NCBI RefSeq assembly: GCF_014084105.1
Contig: NZ_CP048289.1
Location: forward strand, 1,745,922-1,809,921
Direction of reading: 5' to 3'
Source: Streptacidiphilus sp. P02-A3a
GTDB lineage: Bacteria > Actinomycetota > Actinomycetes > Streptomycetales > Streptomycetaceae
Length of the DNA stretch: 64,000 nucleotides
The notes below the pieces were generated by a model that did not search any database, had not been told where the DNA came from, and saw only the letters and a program-made list of their open reading frames with translations. The position numbers were made by a program, and so were the translations under genes. The first letter of the stretch is position 1. The number at the start of each line of letters is the position of its first letter. Shown piece by piece: positions 9,175 to 20,293 of the stretch.

Positions 9175-9238
9175 GACCGACCGGCCCCCACGGGTGCGGT
9201 CGGAGTCAGCGTGGCGACCCCTCCTGTGAGGGGTTTTT
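9175..9238 (+). promoter_or_regulatory. leuS attenuator (alternative stems plus intrinsic terminator)
   Basis: An upstream stem CCGACC/GGTCGG (9177-9182 with 9198-9203) precedes a terminator ACCCCTC-CTGT-GAGGGGT (9217-9223 with 9228-9234) that runs into TTTTT. Ribosome stalling at the Leu codons would change upstream pairing. Which strand acts as antiterminator is not resolved here. U-tailed terminators are rare in this genome, which strengthens the case. Confidence 0.75.
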
Positions 9239-9313
9239 CTGTTTCGGCAGTCGGTTCTGCTGGTGGACGGGCCCGGTACGGCCCGCCCGAACCCATGATG
9301 GAGTTTGAGGACG

Positions 9314-12184
<2,871 letters not shown>

Positions 12185-12236
12185 CCGGTCCGCCGGGCGC
12201 CCCGGAGACGGTCGGGACCCCCCTCGGGGCTGCCGG

Positions 12237-12281
12237 TCGGGGCTCCCTCTCGGGGCTCCCTCTCGGGGCTCCCCCTCGGGG
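12237..12281 (+). repeat. 13-bp tandem repeat downstream of leuS
   Basis: Three units TCGGGGCTCCCTC (the last with CCC) plus a partial fourth. A degenerate unit lies just upstream. It is non-coding and lies between the leuS stop and its terminator. Confidence 0.8.
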
Positions 12282-12302
12282 AGACCCTGACCTTCCCCTG
12301 AA

Positions 12303-12331
12303 CTGTCCCTCCCGGTGACCGGAAGGGACAG
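12303..12331 (+). terminator. leuS terminator hairpin
   Basis: CTGTCCCT (12303-12310) pairs with AGGGACAG (12324-12331). An inner CCGG/CCGG stem closes on a TGA loop after a single mismatch. Confidence 0.75.
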
Positions 12332-12370
12332 TGGATGTCCCCCCACGGGGCTACCGTGGGGGGACATCCA
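12332..12370 (+). promoter_or_regulatory. 17-bp perfect hairpin between leuS and the next gene
   Basis: A T-A pair plus GGATGTCCCCCCACGG (12333-12348) pair perfectly with 12354-12370 around the 5-base loop GGCTA. It begins one base after the leuS terminator and ends 41 bases before the next GTG. It could be a second terminator or an operator/leader element of the downstream gene. Confidence 0.6.
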
Positions 12371-12410
12371 GGTTCACTGTCAGGCACCGCCAGCGGGGAG
12401 GAGACCGGTC

Positions 12411-13049
12411 GTGGAAGCACTCGCCGCCGTGTTGGGCATCATCGTGCTTTTCCTGGGGGCGGTCGTCGGGGTCATCTCACTGGCGGTGGTCAAGACCCGC
12501 CGCGCGCTGCGCCGGGCCGCGCCGCAGGCCCGCCGGGCGGCCGAGGACGTCGCGATCAAGGCCCGCTCGCTGACCCGGGGCGGCCCGCACGGCAAGGTCG
12601 CCGGGATACGGGGCGAGGTGCGCACCGCACTCAGCGCCTCCCGCCGGGTGCTGGAGCCCGGCGCGGACACCGACCCGCAGCTGGCCGAGGCGCTGAAACT
12701 GCTCGCCCGGCTCGACGCGCACGCCGACGACCTGGACGCCAAGCTGCGGCAGCTGGAACGCGAACCCGACCAGAAGCGGGTCGAGGGCGAGCTGGCCGGA
12801 GTCCGCGAACGCGCCGACCGGATCGTCCACTCGGCCTCGTCCCTGCGCTGGGCCGCGCAGGACCGGCAGCACCGCTTCGCCGACGAGGACCTGGCCGGTC
12901 TGAGCGAGGAGTGCCAGGCGGAGGCGGGAGCCCTGCGCCACTGGACCCCGTCGACGCCCCCGCCGCCGGGGTACACCCCGCCGCTGGACCAGCCCGCCCC
13001 GGTCCGCGCCCGGCTGCGCGGCACCCGCCGGGACGCCCCCACCGGCTGA
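12411..13049 (+). CDS. membrane-anchored coiled-coil protein of unknown function
   Basis: The 212-aa protein has one N-terminal membrane helix (about 5-27) followed by a basic stretch and long charged helices (about 30-180) likely to form a coiled coil. It ends in a Pro-rich tail (STPPPPGYTPP). The GTG at 12411 is chosen for the GGGGAGGAG site upstream and because translation opens directly into the helix. No catalytic motif is seen. An envelope or scaffold role is only a guess. Confidence 0.75.
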   Translation: MEALAAVLGIIVLFLGAVVGVISLAVVKTRRALRRAAPQARRAAEDVAIKARSLTRGGPHGKVAGIRGEVRTALSASRRVLEPGADTDPQLAEALKLLARLDAHADDLDAKLRQLEREPDQKRVEGELAGVRERADRIVHSASSLRWAAQDRQHRFADEDLAGLSEECQAEAGALRHWTPSTPPPPGYTPPLDQPAPVRARLRGTRRDAPTG

Positions 13050-13055
13050 CCCGGC

Positions 13056-13080
13056 CGGTGGGACGCCTCGGGTCCCACCG
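13056..13080 (+). terminator. terminator after the coiled-coil gene
   Basis: CGGTGGGAC (13056-13064) pairs perfectly with GTCCCACCG (13072-13080), six bases after the stop. Confidence 0.75.
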
Positions 13081-13097
13081 CCGCGCCCGGCGCCTGC

Positions 13098-13141
13098 GGT
13101 GACCGCGCCCGGCCCGCTTGGGGGTGACCGCGCCCGGCCCG
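13098..13141 (+). repeat. 19-bp direct repeat, period 25
   Basis: GGTGACCGCGCCCGGCCCG occurs at 13098-13116 and again at 13123-13141 in the gap before degV. No function is assigned. Confidence 0.7.
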
Positions 13142-13224
13142 GGGGACGCCGACGCAGGTGGGGGCGGAGCGGTGCGGTCCCGTTCCCCTGTCCCTCCCCG
13201 GCTGCGGAGGGTAATCTCCCGGTC

Positions 13225-14064
13225 ATGCGCGTCGCCATCGTCACCGACTCCACGGCCTACCTCCCTGGTGAGGCGATCGCCCGGTTCGGGATCGACGTGG
13301 TGCCGCTGAGCGTGGTCGTGGGCGACGAGGTGCTGTCCGAGGGCGGCGACGTCTCCCCGGCCGACGTCGCCGCGGCGCTCCAGCGCCGGGTCCGGGTGAC
13401 CACCTCCCGGCCCAACCCGGAGGCCTTCGCCGCCGCCTACCGGGAGGCCGCCGCCCGGGGCGCCGAGGCGGTGGTCTCGCTGCACCTCTCGGCGGAGTTC
13501 TCCGGCACCTACGAGGCCGCGGTGCTGGCCGCCCAGGAGGCCCCGCTGCCGGTGCGGGTGGTGGACACCCGCATGGTCGCGATGGCGCTCGGCTACTGCG
13601 TGCTGACGGCCGCCGAGACCGCGCAGGCGGGCGGCACCCTGGACGAGGTGGCCGCGGCGGCCGAGAAGCGGGCGGCGGCCACCACCGGCTTCTTCTACGT
13701 GGACACCTTGGAGTACCTGCGCCGCGGCGGTCGGATCGGCTCGGCCCGGGCGCTGCTCGGCTCCGCGCTGGCGGTCAAACCGCTGCTGCACCTGGAGGAC
13801 GGCCGGATCCAGCCCCTGGAGAAGGTCCGCACGTCCAGCCGGGCCATCGCCCGGCTGGAGGAGATCGCGATCCAGCAGGCCGGGACGGCCGAGGTCGACG
13901 TCACCGTGCACCACCTGGTGGCGGCGGAGCGGGCCGAGGCGATCGCGGAGCGGCTGCGGGAGCGCATCCCGGGGCTGCGGCAGCTGTACGTGGGCGAGGT
14001 GGGCGCGGTGATCGGCGCGCACGTGGGTCCGGGGCTGCTCGCCGTCGTCGTCTCGCCCTGGTAG
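13225..14064 (+). CDS. DegV family fatty-acid-binding protein
   Basis: The 279-aa protein begins with the family hallmark VAIVTDSTAYLP. TTSRPNP, then LSAEFSGTYEAA, VVDTRMVAMALG and the GRIGSARALLGSALAVKPLL region follow, all typical of DegV/FakB proteins that hold a fatty acid between two alpha/beta domains. In Firmicutes FakB delivers fatty acids to the kinase FakA; no FakA-like gene is nearby here. The ATG at 13225 is chosen because homologues start at this MRVAIVTDS. It precedes the comEA/comEC genes but is separated from them by 100 bp. Confidence 0.9.
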   Translation: MRVAIVTDSTAYLPGEAIARFGIDVVPLSVVVGDEVLSEGGDVSPADVAAALQRRVRVTTSRPNPEAFAAAYREAAARGAEAVVSLHLSAEFSGTYEAAVLAAQEAPLPVRVVDTRMVAMALGYCVLTAAETAQAGGTLDEVAAAAEKRAAATTGFFYVDTLEYLRRGGRIGSARALLGSALAVKPLLHLEDGRIQPLEKVRTSSRAIARLEEIAIQQAGTAEVDVTVHHLVAAERAEAIAERLRERIPGLRQLYVGEVGAVIGAHVGPGLLAVVVSPW

Positions 14065-14085
14065 TCACCCTTCCGGGTGGCGGGG

Positions 14086-14112
14086 TTTTCCACACCCCCC
14101 TGGTTGTCCACA
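14086..14112 (+). promoter_or_regulatory. two DnaA-box-like 9-mers upstream of comEA
   Basis: TTTTCCACA (14086-14094) and TTGTCCACA (14104-14112) lie in the same orientation 18 bp apart in the degV-comEA gap. TTGTCCACA equals the Streptomyces DnaA-box consensus; the first differs by one base. The pair is a candidate DnaA binding site affecting comEA or the nearby holA gene. Confidence 0.5.
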
Positions 14113-14164
14113 GCGGGCCGTCGACGCCGTTCGGGCGGCCTGGGCGAGGTCTAGCGTCAGCGGC

Positions 14165-15322
14165 ATGAGAACCGCGATCACCCCCTCCCGCCGCACCCCG
14201 GACACCCTGGTCCGCCGCCGGATGACCACCCTGCTCACCCCGCCCCACCCGCAGCCTCGCCCCGACCCCACCCAGGCCCACCTCACCCCGGCCCACCTCA
14301 CCCAGGCCCGTGCCACGCCGCCGCCCGTCGCCGCCGCCGACGCTGGTGGCGACGACCCGCCGCGGCCCAGTCCCGCGCCGCCCGGGTCCGCGCCACCGGG
14401 CCAGGCCCAGCTGCCGCCGGTCCTGCCGGGCCCGGCCTGGCCTGATCCGGCCTCACTGGAGCCGGACCCGGTGGAGCTGGGGCCGCCACCCCCAGCCGCG
14501 CTCCCAGCCGCACCCCCAGTCTCACTGGCCGCTGGGAGCGGGCAGCAGCCCGCGAGTGAGCGGTCGGCGCGCCGGCGCGGGCTGCTGGCGCGGCTGCCGT
14601 TGGCGGTCCAGGAACGGCTCGACCTCGACCGGCGGGCGCTGGCCGGTCTGTCGGTGCTGCTCGTGCTGGCCCTCGGATACGGGGTGCAGCACTTCTGGGC
14701 CGGGCGTCCCGAACCCGTCGCCGTGCCGGTGGCCGACGGTACGGCGCTGTCCGGCGTGGCGGCGGCGCTCGATCCGGGGCCGACGGTCGGGGCCGCCACG
14801 CCGTCGTCCGCCCCGGAGCCCAGCGCGGGCCCCGCTCCGGGCCCCGCCGCTGCTCCCGCTCCAGGTCCCGCTCCAGGTCCCGCGCCGGGCCCGTCCGCGA
14901 CCGGCAACCTGGTGGTGGACGTCGCCGGGAAGGTACGGACGCCGGGGCTGCGGACCCTGCCGCAGGGGGCGAGGGTGCAGGACGCGCTCCAGGCCGCGGG
15001 CGGCCCGCTGCCGGGGACGGACCTGACCGGGCTCAACCTCGCCCGTCCGCTGGGCGACGGTGAGGAGGTCGTGGTCGGCGTGAGCGGTGTGGCCGGTCCG
15101 CCGACCGGGTCCGGTGGCGCGCCTCCCGCCGCGCCGCTCAGCCTGAACAGCGCTACCGCCCCGCAACTGGACGCGCTGCCGGGGGTGGGCCCGGTGCTGG
15201 CCCAGCGGATCATCCGGTACCGCGAACAGCACGGCGGTTTCCAGTCGGTGGAGCAACTCCGCCATGTCAGCGGATTCGGGGAGCGAAGACTCCAGGACCT
15301 CAAGGCCGTGCTGCGGCCCTGA
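14165..15322 (+). CDS. comEA: ComEA-like DNA-binding protein (SLBB + helix-hairpin-helix)
   Basis: The 385-aa protein has a long Pro/Ala-rich cytosolic N terminus (about 1-155), one membrane helix (about 160-180), a Pro/Gly repeat linker (PAPGPAPGPAPGP), an SLBB domain (about 258-310) and a C-terminal helix-hairpin-helix pair (LNSATAPQLDALPGVGP to the end). ComEA binds DNA outside the membrane and passes it to ComEC. The N-terminal extension is much longer than in Bacillus ComEA. It lies directly upstream of comEC, 13 bp away. Natural competence is not established in this group, so the physiological role is uncertain. Confidence 0.9.
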   Translation: MRTAITPSRRTPDTLVRRRMTTLLTPPHPQPRPDPTQAHLTPAHLTQARATPPPVAAADAGGDDPPRPSPAPPGSAPPGQAQLPPVLPGPAWPDPASLEPDPVELGPPPPAALPAAPPVSLAAGSGQQPASERSARRRGLLARLPLAVQERLDLDRRALAGLSVLLVLALGYGVQHFWAGRPEPVAVPVADGTALSGVAAALDPGPTVGAATPSSAPEPSAGPAPGPAAAPAPGPAPGPAPGPSATGNLVVDVAGKVRTPGLRTLPQGARVQDALQAAGGPLPGTDLTGLNLARPLGDGEEVVVGVSGVAGPPTGSGGAPPAAPLSLNSATAPQLDALPGVGPVLAQRIIRYREQHGGFQSVEQLRHVSGFGERRLQDLKAVLRP

Positions 15323-15335
15323 GAGGGGGCAGCAG

Positions 15336-17921
15336 ATGGCAAGGCAACCAGGGCGGGACGACCCGTCACCGCGGGCGTCCAGGCCCGGCCGGGGCCCGGC
15401 CGTGCCGGGGCAGCGGCCGCCGCAGGATCTCCGGCTGGTCGGTCCGGCCGTCGCCGCCTGGGGCACTGCCGCGATCGCCCTCGGCGCGGGGGTGGTCGCG
15501 AGCCCGTGGCTGCTCGGTTTCGCGGCCGCCGCCGTCCTGTCCGCCGCCGCCCTGCTCCTGGTCCGCCACCGCGCCTCCGCGCCCCGGGCGTCCCGGCTCC
15601 GGGCCTCCCCGCCGCGCGGGCTCGCCCGGCCCCTCGCCGGGCTGCTGCTGAGCGCCGCCGCGGCGGCGGTGGCCACCACGCTGGCCACCGCCGATCTGCA
15701 CCGGGGGCCGATCCCCGGGCTCGCCGCTCGGCGGGCCACCGCCGACGTCGAGTTGACCGTCACCTCCGATCCGCGCGAGGCCGGGGGCGGACCGGCCGCC
15801 AGGAGCTACGTGCTGCTGCGGGCGACCGTGGACCAGGTGGCGGTCGCCGGGACCGGCCGGGGGCGCGGCTGGGTGGCCACCCGCACGCCCGTCACCGTGC
15901 TCGCGCAGGACCAGGGCCGGGACCAGGGCCGGGACCAGGGACAGGGCCGGGACCAGGGACAGGGCCGGGAGCAGGTGCGGGGCGGGCAGCCCTGGCTGGG
16001 GTTGCTGCCGTCGACCAGGCTCCGGGTCGAGGCCAGGCTGGGCGCGGCGGAGGGCGGCGGCGACATCGCCGCCGTGCTGTTCACCCGGGGGCCGCCCCGG
16101 ATCGTCGCGGGCCCCTCGTTCGGGCAACGCGTCGCCGGGGCGCTGCGGGCGGGGCTCCGCCGTGCCTGCGACCCGCTCGACCCGGATCCCCGGGGGCTGC
16201 TCCCGGGCCTGGTCGACGGGGACACCAGCCGGATGCCGCCGGATCTGCAGCAGGCGTTCCTGACCACCGACCTGGTGCACATCACCTCCGTCTCCGGCTC
16301 CAACCTCTCGGTGCTGATGGTGCTGCTGCTCGGCGCCGCCGCCCGCTCGCGGACCCCGGAGCGCGGCGGGGTCGCCGCCCGGCTGGGCCTGCCGCTGCGG
16401 GTCACCGCGCTGCTCGGGGTGGCCTGCACGCTCGGGTTCGTACTGCTCTGCCGCCCCGACCCGAGCGTGCTGCGGGCCGCCGCGACCGGCCTGATCATGC
16501 TGCTGGCGCTGGCCACCGGCCGCCGCACGGCGCCGCTCGCGGCCCTGGCCGGGGCCACCCTGCTGCTGATGCTGCTCGACCCCTGGCTGGCCCGGTCCTA
16601 CGGCTTCGCCCTGTCCGCGCTGGTCACCGCCGGGCTGCTGACCCTGGGACCGCGCTGGGCGAGGGCCCTGGTCCGGCGCGGCTGGCCGCCGCACCTGGCC
16701 GAGGCCGCCGCCTGCGCGGCGGCGGCGCAGGCGCTCTGCGGGCCGCTGCTGGTGCTGAAGGCAGCCCAGATCAGCCTGGTCGCGATCCCCTGCAACCTGC
16801 TCGCCGAGGTGGCGGTGGCACCGGCCACCCTGCTGGGCTTCGCCGCGCTCGCCGCCGCACCACTGTCCCTGGCCGCGGCGACGCCGCTGGCCAGGCTGGG
16901 CTCGGTGCCCACGGCCTGGATCGCCGACCTGGCCCGCTGGGCCGCGGCGATCCCGGGGGCCGAGGTCGGCTGGCCCGGCGGCTGGGTCGGCGCGCTGCTG
17001 CTGGCGGCGGTCACCTGCGCCGTGGTCGCCTGCCTGCCGGTGCTCCGCTACCGCTTCGTGGCGGTGGCACTGGCGCTGGTCCTGGTCGCGGTGCTGCTGC
17101 GGCCGGCTCCGCTCACCCGCCTGGTCACCGGCTGGCCGCCGCCGCACTGGCGGGTGGTGGTCTGCGACGTGGGGCAGGGCGACGCGCTGGTGCTGTCCCC
17201 GGGCACCGACGCCGGGACGGCGCTGGTGATCGACACCGGCCCGGATCCGCACGCGGTCGACCGCTGCCTGCGGACGCTGGGGATCACCCGGATTCCGCTG
17301 CTGCTGTTGACCCACGAGCACGCGGACCACGTCGAGGGCCTGCCGGGGGTGCTGGACGGCCGGGCGGTCGGGGCGATCGAGACCACGACCGACGCCGATC
17401 CGCAGGGGGAGACGGCGCGGGTCCGGCGCTGGGCCGCCGCGGCCGGGGTGCCGCTGGTACGGGCCGTCCCGGGGGAGCGCCGCAGCCTGGGTCAGCTGCA
17501 CTGGCAGGTGCTCTGGCCGGACGGGCCGCTCGGGCCGGACACCCCGGGGCCGAACAACGCCAGCGTGTCGCTGCTGGTCACCGCGCCCGGGCTGCGGATG
17601 GCCTTCCTCGGCGACCTGGAGCCGCCCGCCCAGTCCCGGCTGCTGGAGCACCTGTCGGCGTTCCCCGGGCTGCGCCACCTGGACGTGCTCAAGGTCGCCC
17701 ACCACGGCTCGGCCAAGCAGGACGCCGACCTGATCCGGGCGCTCGCGCCCCGGCTCGCGCTGATCTCGGTGGGCCTGGGCAACTCCTATGGCCACCCCGC
17801 CCGTTCGACCCTGGACCTGCTCCGCTCGGTGGGCGCCACGGTGCTGCGGACCGACACCGACGGGGAGATCGCGGTCACTGACGAGGGGGGCCGTCTGGCC
17901 ACGGCGACCAACCCCCGATAA
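15336..17921 (+). CDS. comEC: ComEC/Rec2 DNA-uptake channel protein
   Basis: An 861-aa polytopic membrane protein. N-terminal helices are followed by a DUF4131-like soluble part (about 95-265), the Competence transmembrane domain (about 290-590, with SVSGSNLSVLMVLLLG) and a C-terminal metallo-beta-lactamase domain. That domain carries CDVGQGDAL and the metal motif H660-E-H-A-D-H665, thought to degrade the non-transported strand. A Gln/Arg/Asp/Gly repeat (DQGR units, 15907-15975) interrupts the soluble domain. The ATG at 15336 follows a GAGAGGGGG site. ComEC-type proteins are conserved in actinomycetes, usually without proof of transformation. Confidence 0.92.
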   Translation: MARQPGRDDPSPRASRPGRGPAVPGQRPPQDLRLVGPAVAAWGTAAIALGAGVVASPWLLGFAAAAVLSAAALLLVRHRASAPRASRLRASPPRGLARPLAGLLLSAAAAAVATTLATADLHRGPIPGLAARRATADVELTVTSDPREAGGGPAARSYVLLRATVDQVAVAGTGRGRGWVATRTPVTVLAQDQGRDQGRDQGQGRDQGQGREQVRGGQPWLGLLPSTRLRVEARLGAAEGGGDIAAVLFTRGPPRIVAGPSFGQRVAGALRAGLRRACDPLDPDPRGLLPGLVDGDTSRMPPDLQQAFLTTDLVHITSVSGSNLSVLMVLLLGAAARSRTPERGGVAARLGLPLRVTALLGVACTLGFVLLCRPDPSVLRAAATGLIMLLALATGRRTAPLAALAGATLLLMLLDPWLARSYGFALSALVTAGLLTLGPRWARALVRRGWPPHLAEAAACAAAAQALCGPLLVLKAAQISLVAIPCNLLAEVAVAPATLLGFAALAAAPLSLAAATPLARLGSVPTAWIADLARWAAAIPGAEVGWPGGWVGALLLAAVTCAVVACLPVLRYRFVAVALALVLVAVLLRPAPLTRLVTGWPPPHWRVVVCDVGQGDALVLSPGTDAGTALVIDTGPDPHAVDRCLRTLGITRIPLLLLTHEHADHVEGLPGVLDGRAVGAIETTTDADPQGETARVRRWAAAAGVPLVRAVPGERRSLGQLHWQVLWPDGPLGPDTPGPNNASVSLLVTAPGLRMAFLGDLEPPAQSRLLEHLSAFPGLRHLDVLKVAHHGSAKQDADLIRALAPRLALISVGLGNSYGHPARSTLDLLRSVGATVLRTDTDGEIAVTDEGGRLATATNPR

Positions 17922-17928
17922 TGGCGCA

Positions 17929-18174
17929 GTGCATGATGAAGACTCCTATGTGATCGTCCTACCCGACCGCGACGCAGCCGAGGCCGTCGCCGAAGAACTC
18001 GGGGAGCGGTACCCCGACCTGCCGGAACCGGAGCTGCACCGCGAGGCGCTCGCGGGCGAGGACGACGCCGAGGACGCCCAGTGGCTGGTCGTCCTCCAGC
18101 AGCCGCTGCCCGACAGCCTCACCCGCCCCGCGCTGAGCACCCTCGCGGCGGAGTACGACGGCTGGCTGGAGTGA
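17929..18174 (+). CDS. small acidic protein between comEC and holA
   Basis: An 81-aa, Glu/Asp-rich soluble protein starting with a GTG seven bases after the comEC stop. It shows no motif I recognise; the pattern VIVLPDRDAAEAVAEELGERYP suggests a small alpha/beta fold. High third-position GC and its tight placement between two real genes support translation. Confidence 0.75.
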   Translation: MHDEDSYVIVLPDRDAAEAVAEELGERYPDLPEPELHREALAGEDDAEDAQWLVVLQQPLPDSLTRPALSTLAAEYDGWLE

Positions 18175-18242
18175 CCCCGACCCGCGGCTGAGCGACCGGC
18201 GGGGGAGCGGGCTTGTCGGTGGCAGCCACTAGGCTGACGGCG

Positions 18243-19226
18243 ATGGCCAGGAAACCCAGCGACGACCCGCTCTCCCCGCTGACGCTCGTCGTCGGCCAGG
18301 AGGAGCTCCTGCTCGACCGTGCCGTGGCGCAGACCACCTCGGCGGCCCGGCAGGCCGACCCCGACACCGACGTCCGCGACCTCCAGCCCGGGGCGCTTCA
18401 GCCGGGCATGCTCAGCGAGCTGACCAGCCCCTCGCTGTTCTCCGAGCGCAAGGTGATCATCGTCAGGGCCGCGCAGGACCTCGCCGCCGACACCGTCAAG
18501 GAGATCAAGTCCTACCTGGACGATCCGGCCCCCGAGGTGATGCTGGTGCTGGTGCACGCGGGCGGGGCCAAGGGCAAGGGGCTGCTCGACGCGGCGAAGA
18601 AGGCGGGTGCCCGCGAGGTCGTCTGCCCCAAGCTCAGCAAGCCCGCCGAGAAGCTGGCGTTCGTCCGCGCCGAGTTCCGGGTCACCGGCCGCTCCGCGAC
18701 CGAGGACGCCTGTACCGCGCTGCTGGACGCGGTCGGCAGCGACCTGCGCGAGCTCGCCTCGGCCTGCAGCCAGTTGGCCGCCGACACCGAGGGCACCATC
18801 GACGAGACCGTCGTCGCCCGCTACTACACCGGCCGGGCCGAGTCCTCCGGCTTCCAGGTCGCCGACCTGGCGGTGACCGGCCGCACCGCCGAGGCGCTGG
18901 GCCAGCTGCGCTGGGCGCTGGCGGTGGGCGAGAAGCCGACCGGCATCGTCTTCGCGCTGGCGTCGGGCGTCCGGGCCATCGGCCGGGTCGCCACCGCCGA
19001 CCGCGGGCTCCGCCCCGGCGACCTGGCGCGCGAGCTGGGAATGCCGCCGTGGAAGATCGACCGGGTCCGCCAGCAGCTGCGCGGCTGGAGCGGCGACGGC
19101 GTGGCCGTGGCGCTGCGCGCGATCGCCGAGGCCGACGCCGCCGTCAAGGGCGGCTCCGGCGACCCCGCCTACGCCCTGGAGCAGTGCGTGGTCACGGTCT
19201 CCCGCGCGGCCCGCTCGCAACGCTGA
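18243..19226 (+). CDS. holA: DNA polymerase III delta subunit
   Basis: The 327-aa clamp-loader subunit opens the beta clamp. The N-terminal AAA+-like domain lacks a functional Walker A, as in the family; LTLVVGQEELLLDRA and LFSERKVIIVR are characteristic. A C-terminal collar domain carries DPAYALEQCVV. The ATG at 18243 matches where homologues begin (MARKPSDDPL). A TTG at 18213 with a strong GGGGGAG site five bases upstream is a serious alternative that would add 10 residues. Confidence 0.93.
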   Translation: MARKPSDDPLSPLTLVVGQEELLLDRAVAQTTSAARQADPDTDVRDLQPGALQPGMLSELTSPSLFSERKVIIVRAAQDLAADTVKEIKSYLDDPAPEVMLVLVHAGGAKGKGLLDAAKKAGAREVVCPKLSKPAEKLAFVRAEFRVTGRSATEDACTALLDAVGSDLRELASACSQLAADTEGTIDETVVARYYTGRAESSGFQVADLAVTGRTAEALGQLRWALAVGEKPTGIVFALASGVRAIGRVATADRGLRPGDLARELGMPPWKIDRVRQQLRGWSGDGVAVALRAIAEADAAVKGGSGDPAYALEQCVVTVSRAARSQR

Positions 19227-19227
19227 C

Positions 19228-19285
19228 CGGGCCGTTCCAGCACGTGGTACGGGAACGGCCCGCCCAGTGGGGACCGGGCGGGCCG
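19228..19285. terminator. bidirectional terminator cluster between holA and rpsT
   Basis: CGGGCCGTTCC/GGAACGGCCCG (19228-19238 with 19252-19262) directly follows the holA stop. A second stem GGCCCGCCC/GGGCGGGCC (19258-19266 with 19277-19285) overlaps it, so the two hairpins exclude each other. Confidence 0.75.
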
Positions 19286-19328
19286 TATCGATCTGGTCGG
19301 TGACCAGGAGTTCTCTTCGTACTGAGAG

Positions 19329-19368
19329 GCACCGCACCCGCGTGGCGAACGCAGGCCGCGTGCGGTGC
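19329..19368 (-). terminator. rpsT-side terminator hairpin
   Basis: GCACCGCA + CGCG pairs with CGCG + TGCGGTGC across 19329-19368 with a 2-base bulge. It lies 128 bp beyond the rpsT stop; the rest of the 19369-19495 gap shows nothing recognisable. Confidence 0.55.
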
Positions 19369-19495
19369 GAGAAAGCGTGCTCAGCTGTCCGGGTAGAGGG
19401 CCGGACCTGCTGGGCGGGGCCGGAGCGGTGCGGTTGAGAGGGACCGCGTTCCCGTTCCGGCGGTGGTCGTCGTCAAGCGCGACCGGGAAAGCAGA

Positions 19496-19762
19496 TCAGC
19501 CCTGGAGCCCGGCAGCCCGCGCGGCGAGCGCCGACTTCTTGTTGGCAGCCTGGTTCTTGTGGATGACGCCCTTGCTGGCGGCCTTGTCGAGCTTCTTGTT
19601 GGCCTCGCGGGTCAGCGCGACGGCCTTCTCGACGTCGCCGGCCTCCATGGCCTCACGGGCCTTGCGGACGGCGGTCTTCAGCGAGGACTTGACAGCCTTG
19701 TTGCGCTGACGAGCCTTCTCGTTGGTCTTGATGCGCTTGATCTGGGACTTGATGTTCGCCAC
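19496..19762 (-). CDS. rpsT: 30S ribosomal protein S20
   Basis: An 88-aa, Lys/Arg-rich three-helix protein of the small subunit that binds 16S r[24 protein letters not shown] and the C-terminal [17 protein letters not shown] are diagnostic. It is monocistronic and convergent with holA; its promoter lies in 19763-19890. Confidence 0.98.
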   Translation of the reverse strand: MANIKSQIKRIKTNEKARQRNKAVKSSLKTAVRKAREAMEAGDVEKAVALTREANKKLDKAASKGVIHKNQAANKKSALAARAAGLQG

Positions 19763-19890
19763 GAATGAGCCTCAGTCTGAAGTATTGGAACAGGGTTGGC
19801 GTCCGCTGCCCCGGGCAGGCCGCCGACCTCGCGGTCAGTGGGCATGCGGGATCGCAGACACGGTGGTCCAGGCTAGCAGGGGGGCCGCGC

Positions 19891-20193
19891 CTAGCCCAAA
19901 CCGTCCGAGCCGAAGTGCTCGACCAGCGGGAACGGCGAGTAGAAGTGGTGCAGCAGCTCCCGCCAGCGCTGGTACTCGGCGGACCGCCGGAAGCCCTCGG
20001 TGTGATCCTCCAGCCGCTCCCACTCGACCTGGAGCAGGAACCGCGACTCGCCGCCCGGGTCGAGGCAGCGGAGCAGCCGCAGCGAGACGAAGCCGGGCTG
20101 GACCGAGATCAGCGGGCGGGCCTGCGCGAAGGCGGCGAGGAAGGCGTCCTCCTGGCCGGGCAGGACGTCGAGGCGGGCGGATTCGAGGATCAT
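19891..20193 (-). CDS. antibiotic biosynthesis monooxygenase (ABM) domain protein
   Basis: A 100-aa dimeric alpha-beta barrel of the ABM/quinol monooxygenase type. The pattern begins with a beta strand (ILESARLDV), then GQEDAFLAAFAQARPLI, PGFVSLRLLRCL, FLLQVEWERLEDHTEGFRRSAEYQRW and ends in a PLVEHF strand. Family members include cofactor-free oxygenases and heme-binding proteins; the substrate cannot be inferred. It is divergent from the DoxX-like gene across a 100-bp gap. Confidence 0.85.
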   Translation of the reverse strand: MILESARLDVLPGQEDAFLAAFAQARPLISVQPGFVSLRLLRCLDPGGESRFLLQVEWERLEDHTEGFRRSAEYQRWRELLHHFYSPFPLVEHFGSDGLG

Positions 20194-20293
20194 GGGCAGT
20201 GATCATGCCGGAAGGCCGTTCCCCCACGCCGTCGAGCTGCGGATTTCCCGGGACTCTTCGCGCACTGCGGACCGGTGTGCCAGTGTGGCGGTC

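Noticed and set aside
9063..9313. T-box riboswitch upstream of leuS
   Set aside because: No T-box consensus sequence or stem I pattern; a Leu-codon leader and terminator explain the region better.
15907..15975. Frameshift or pseudogene in comEC at the DQGR repeat
   Set aside because: The repeat keeps the frame and all downstream domains are intact.
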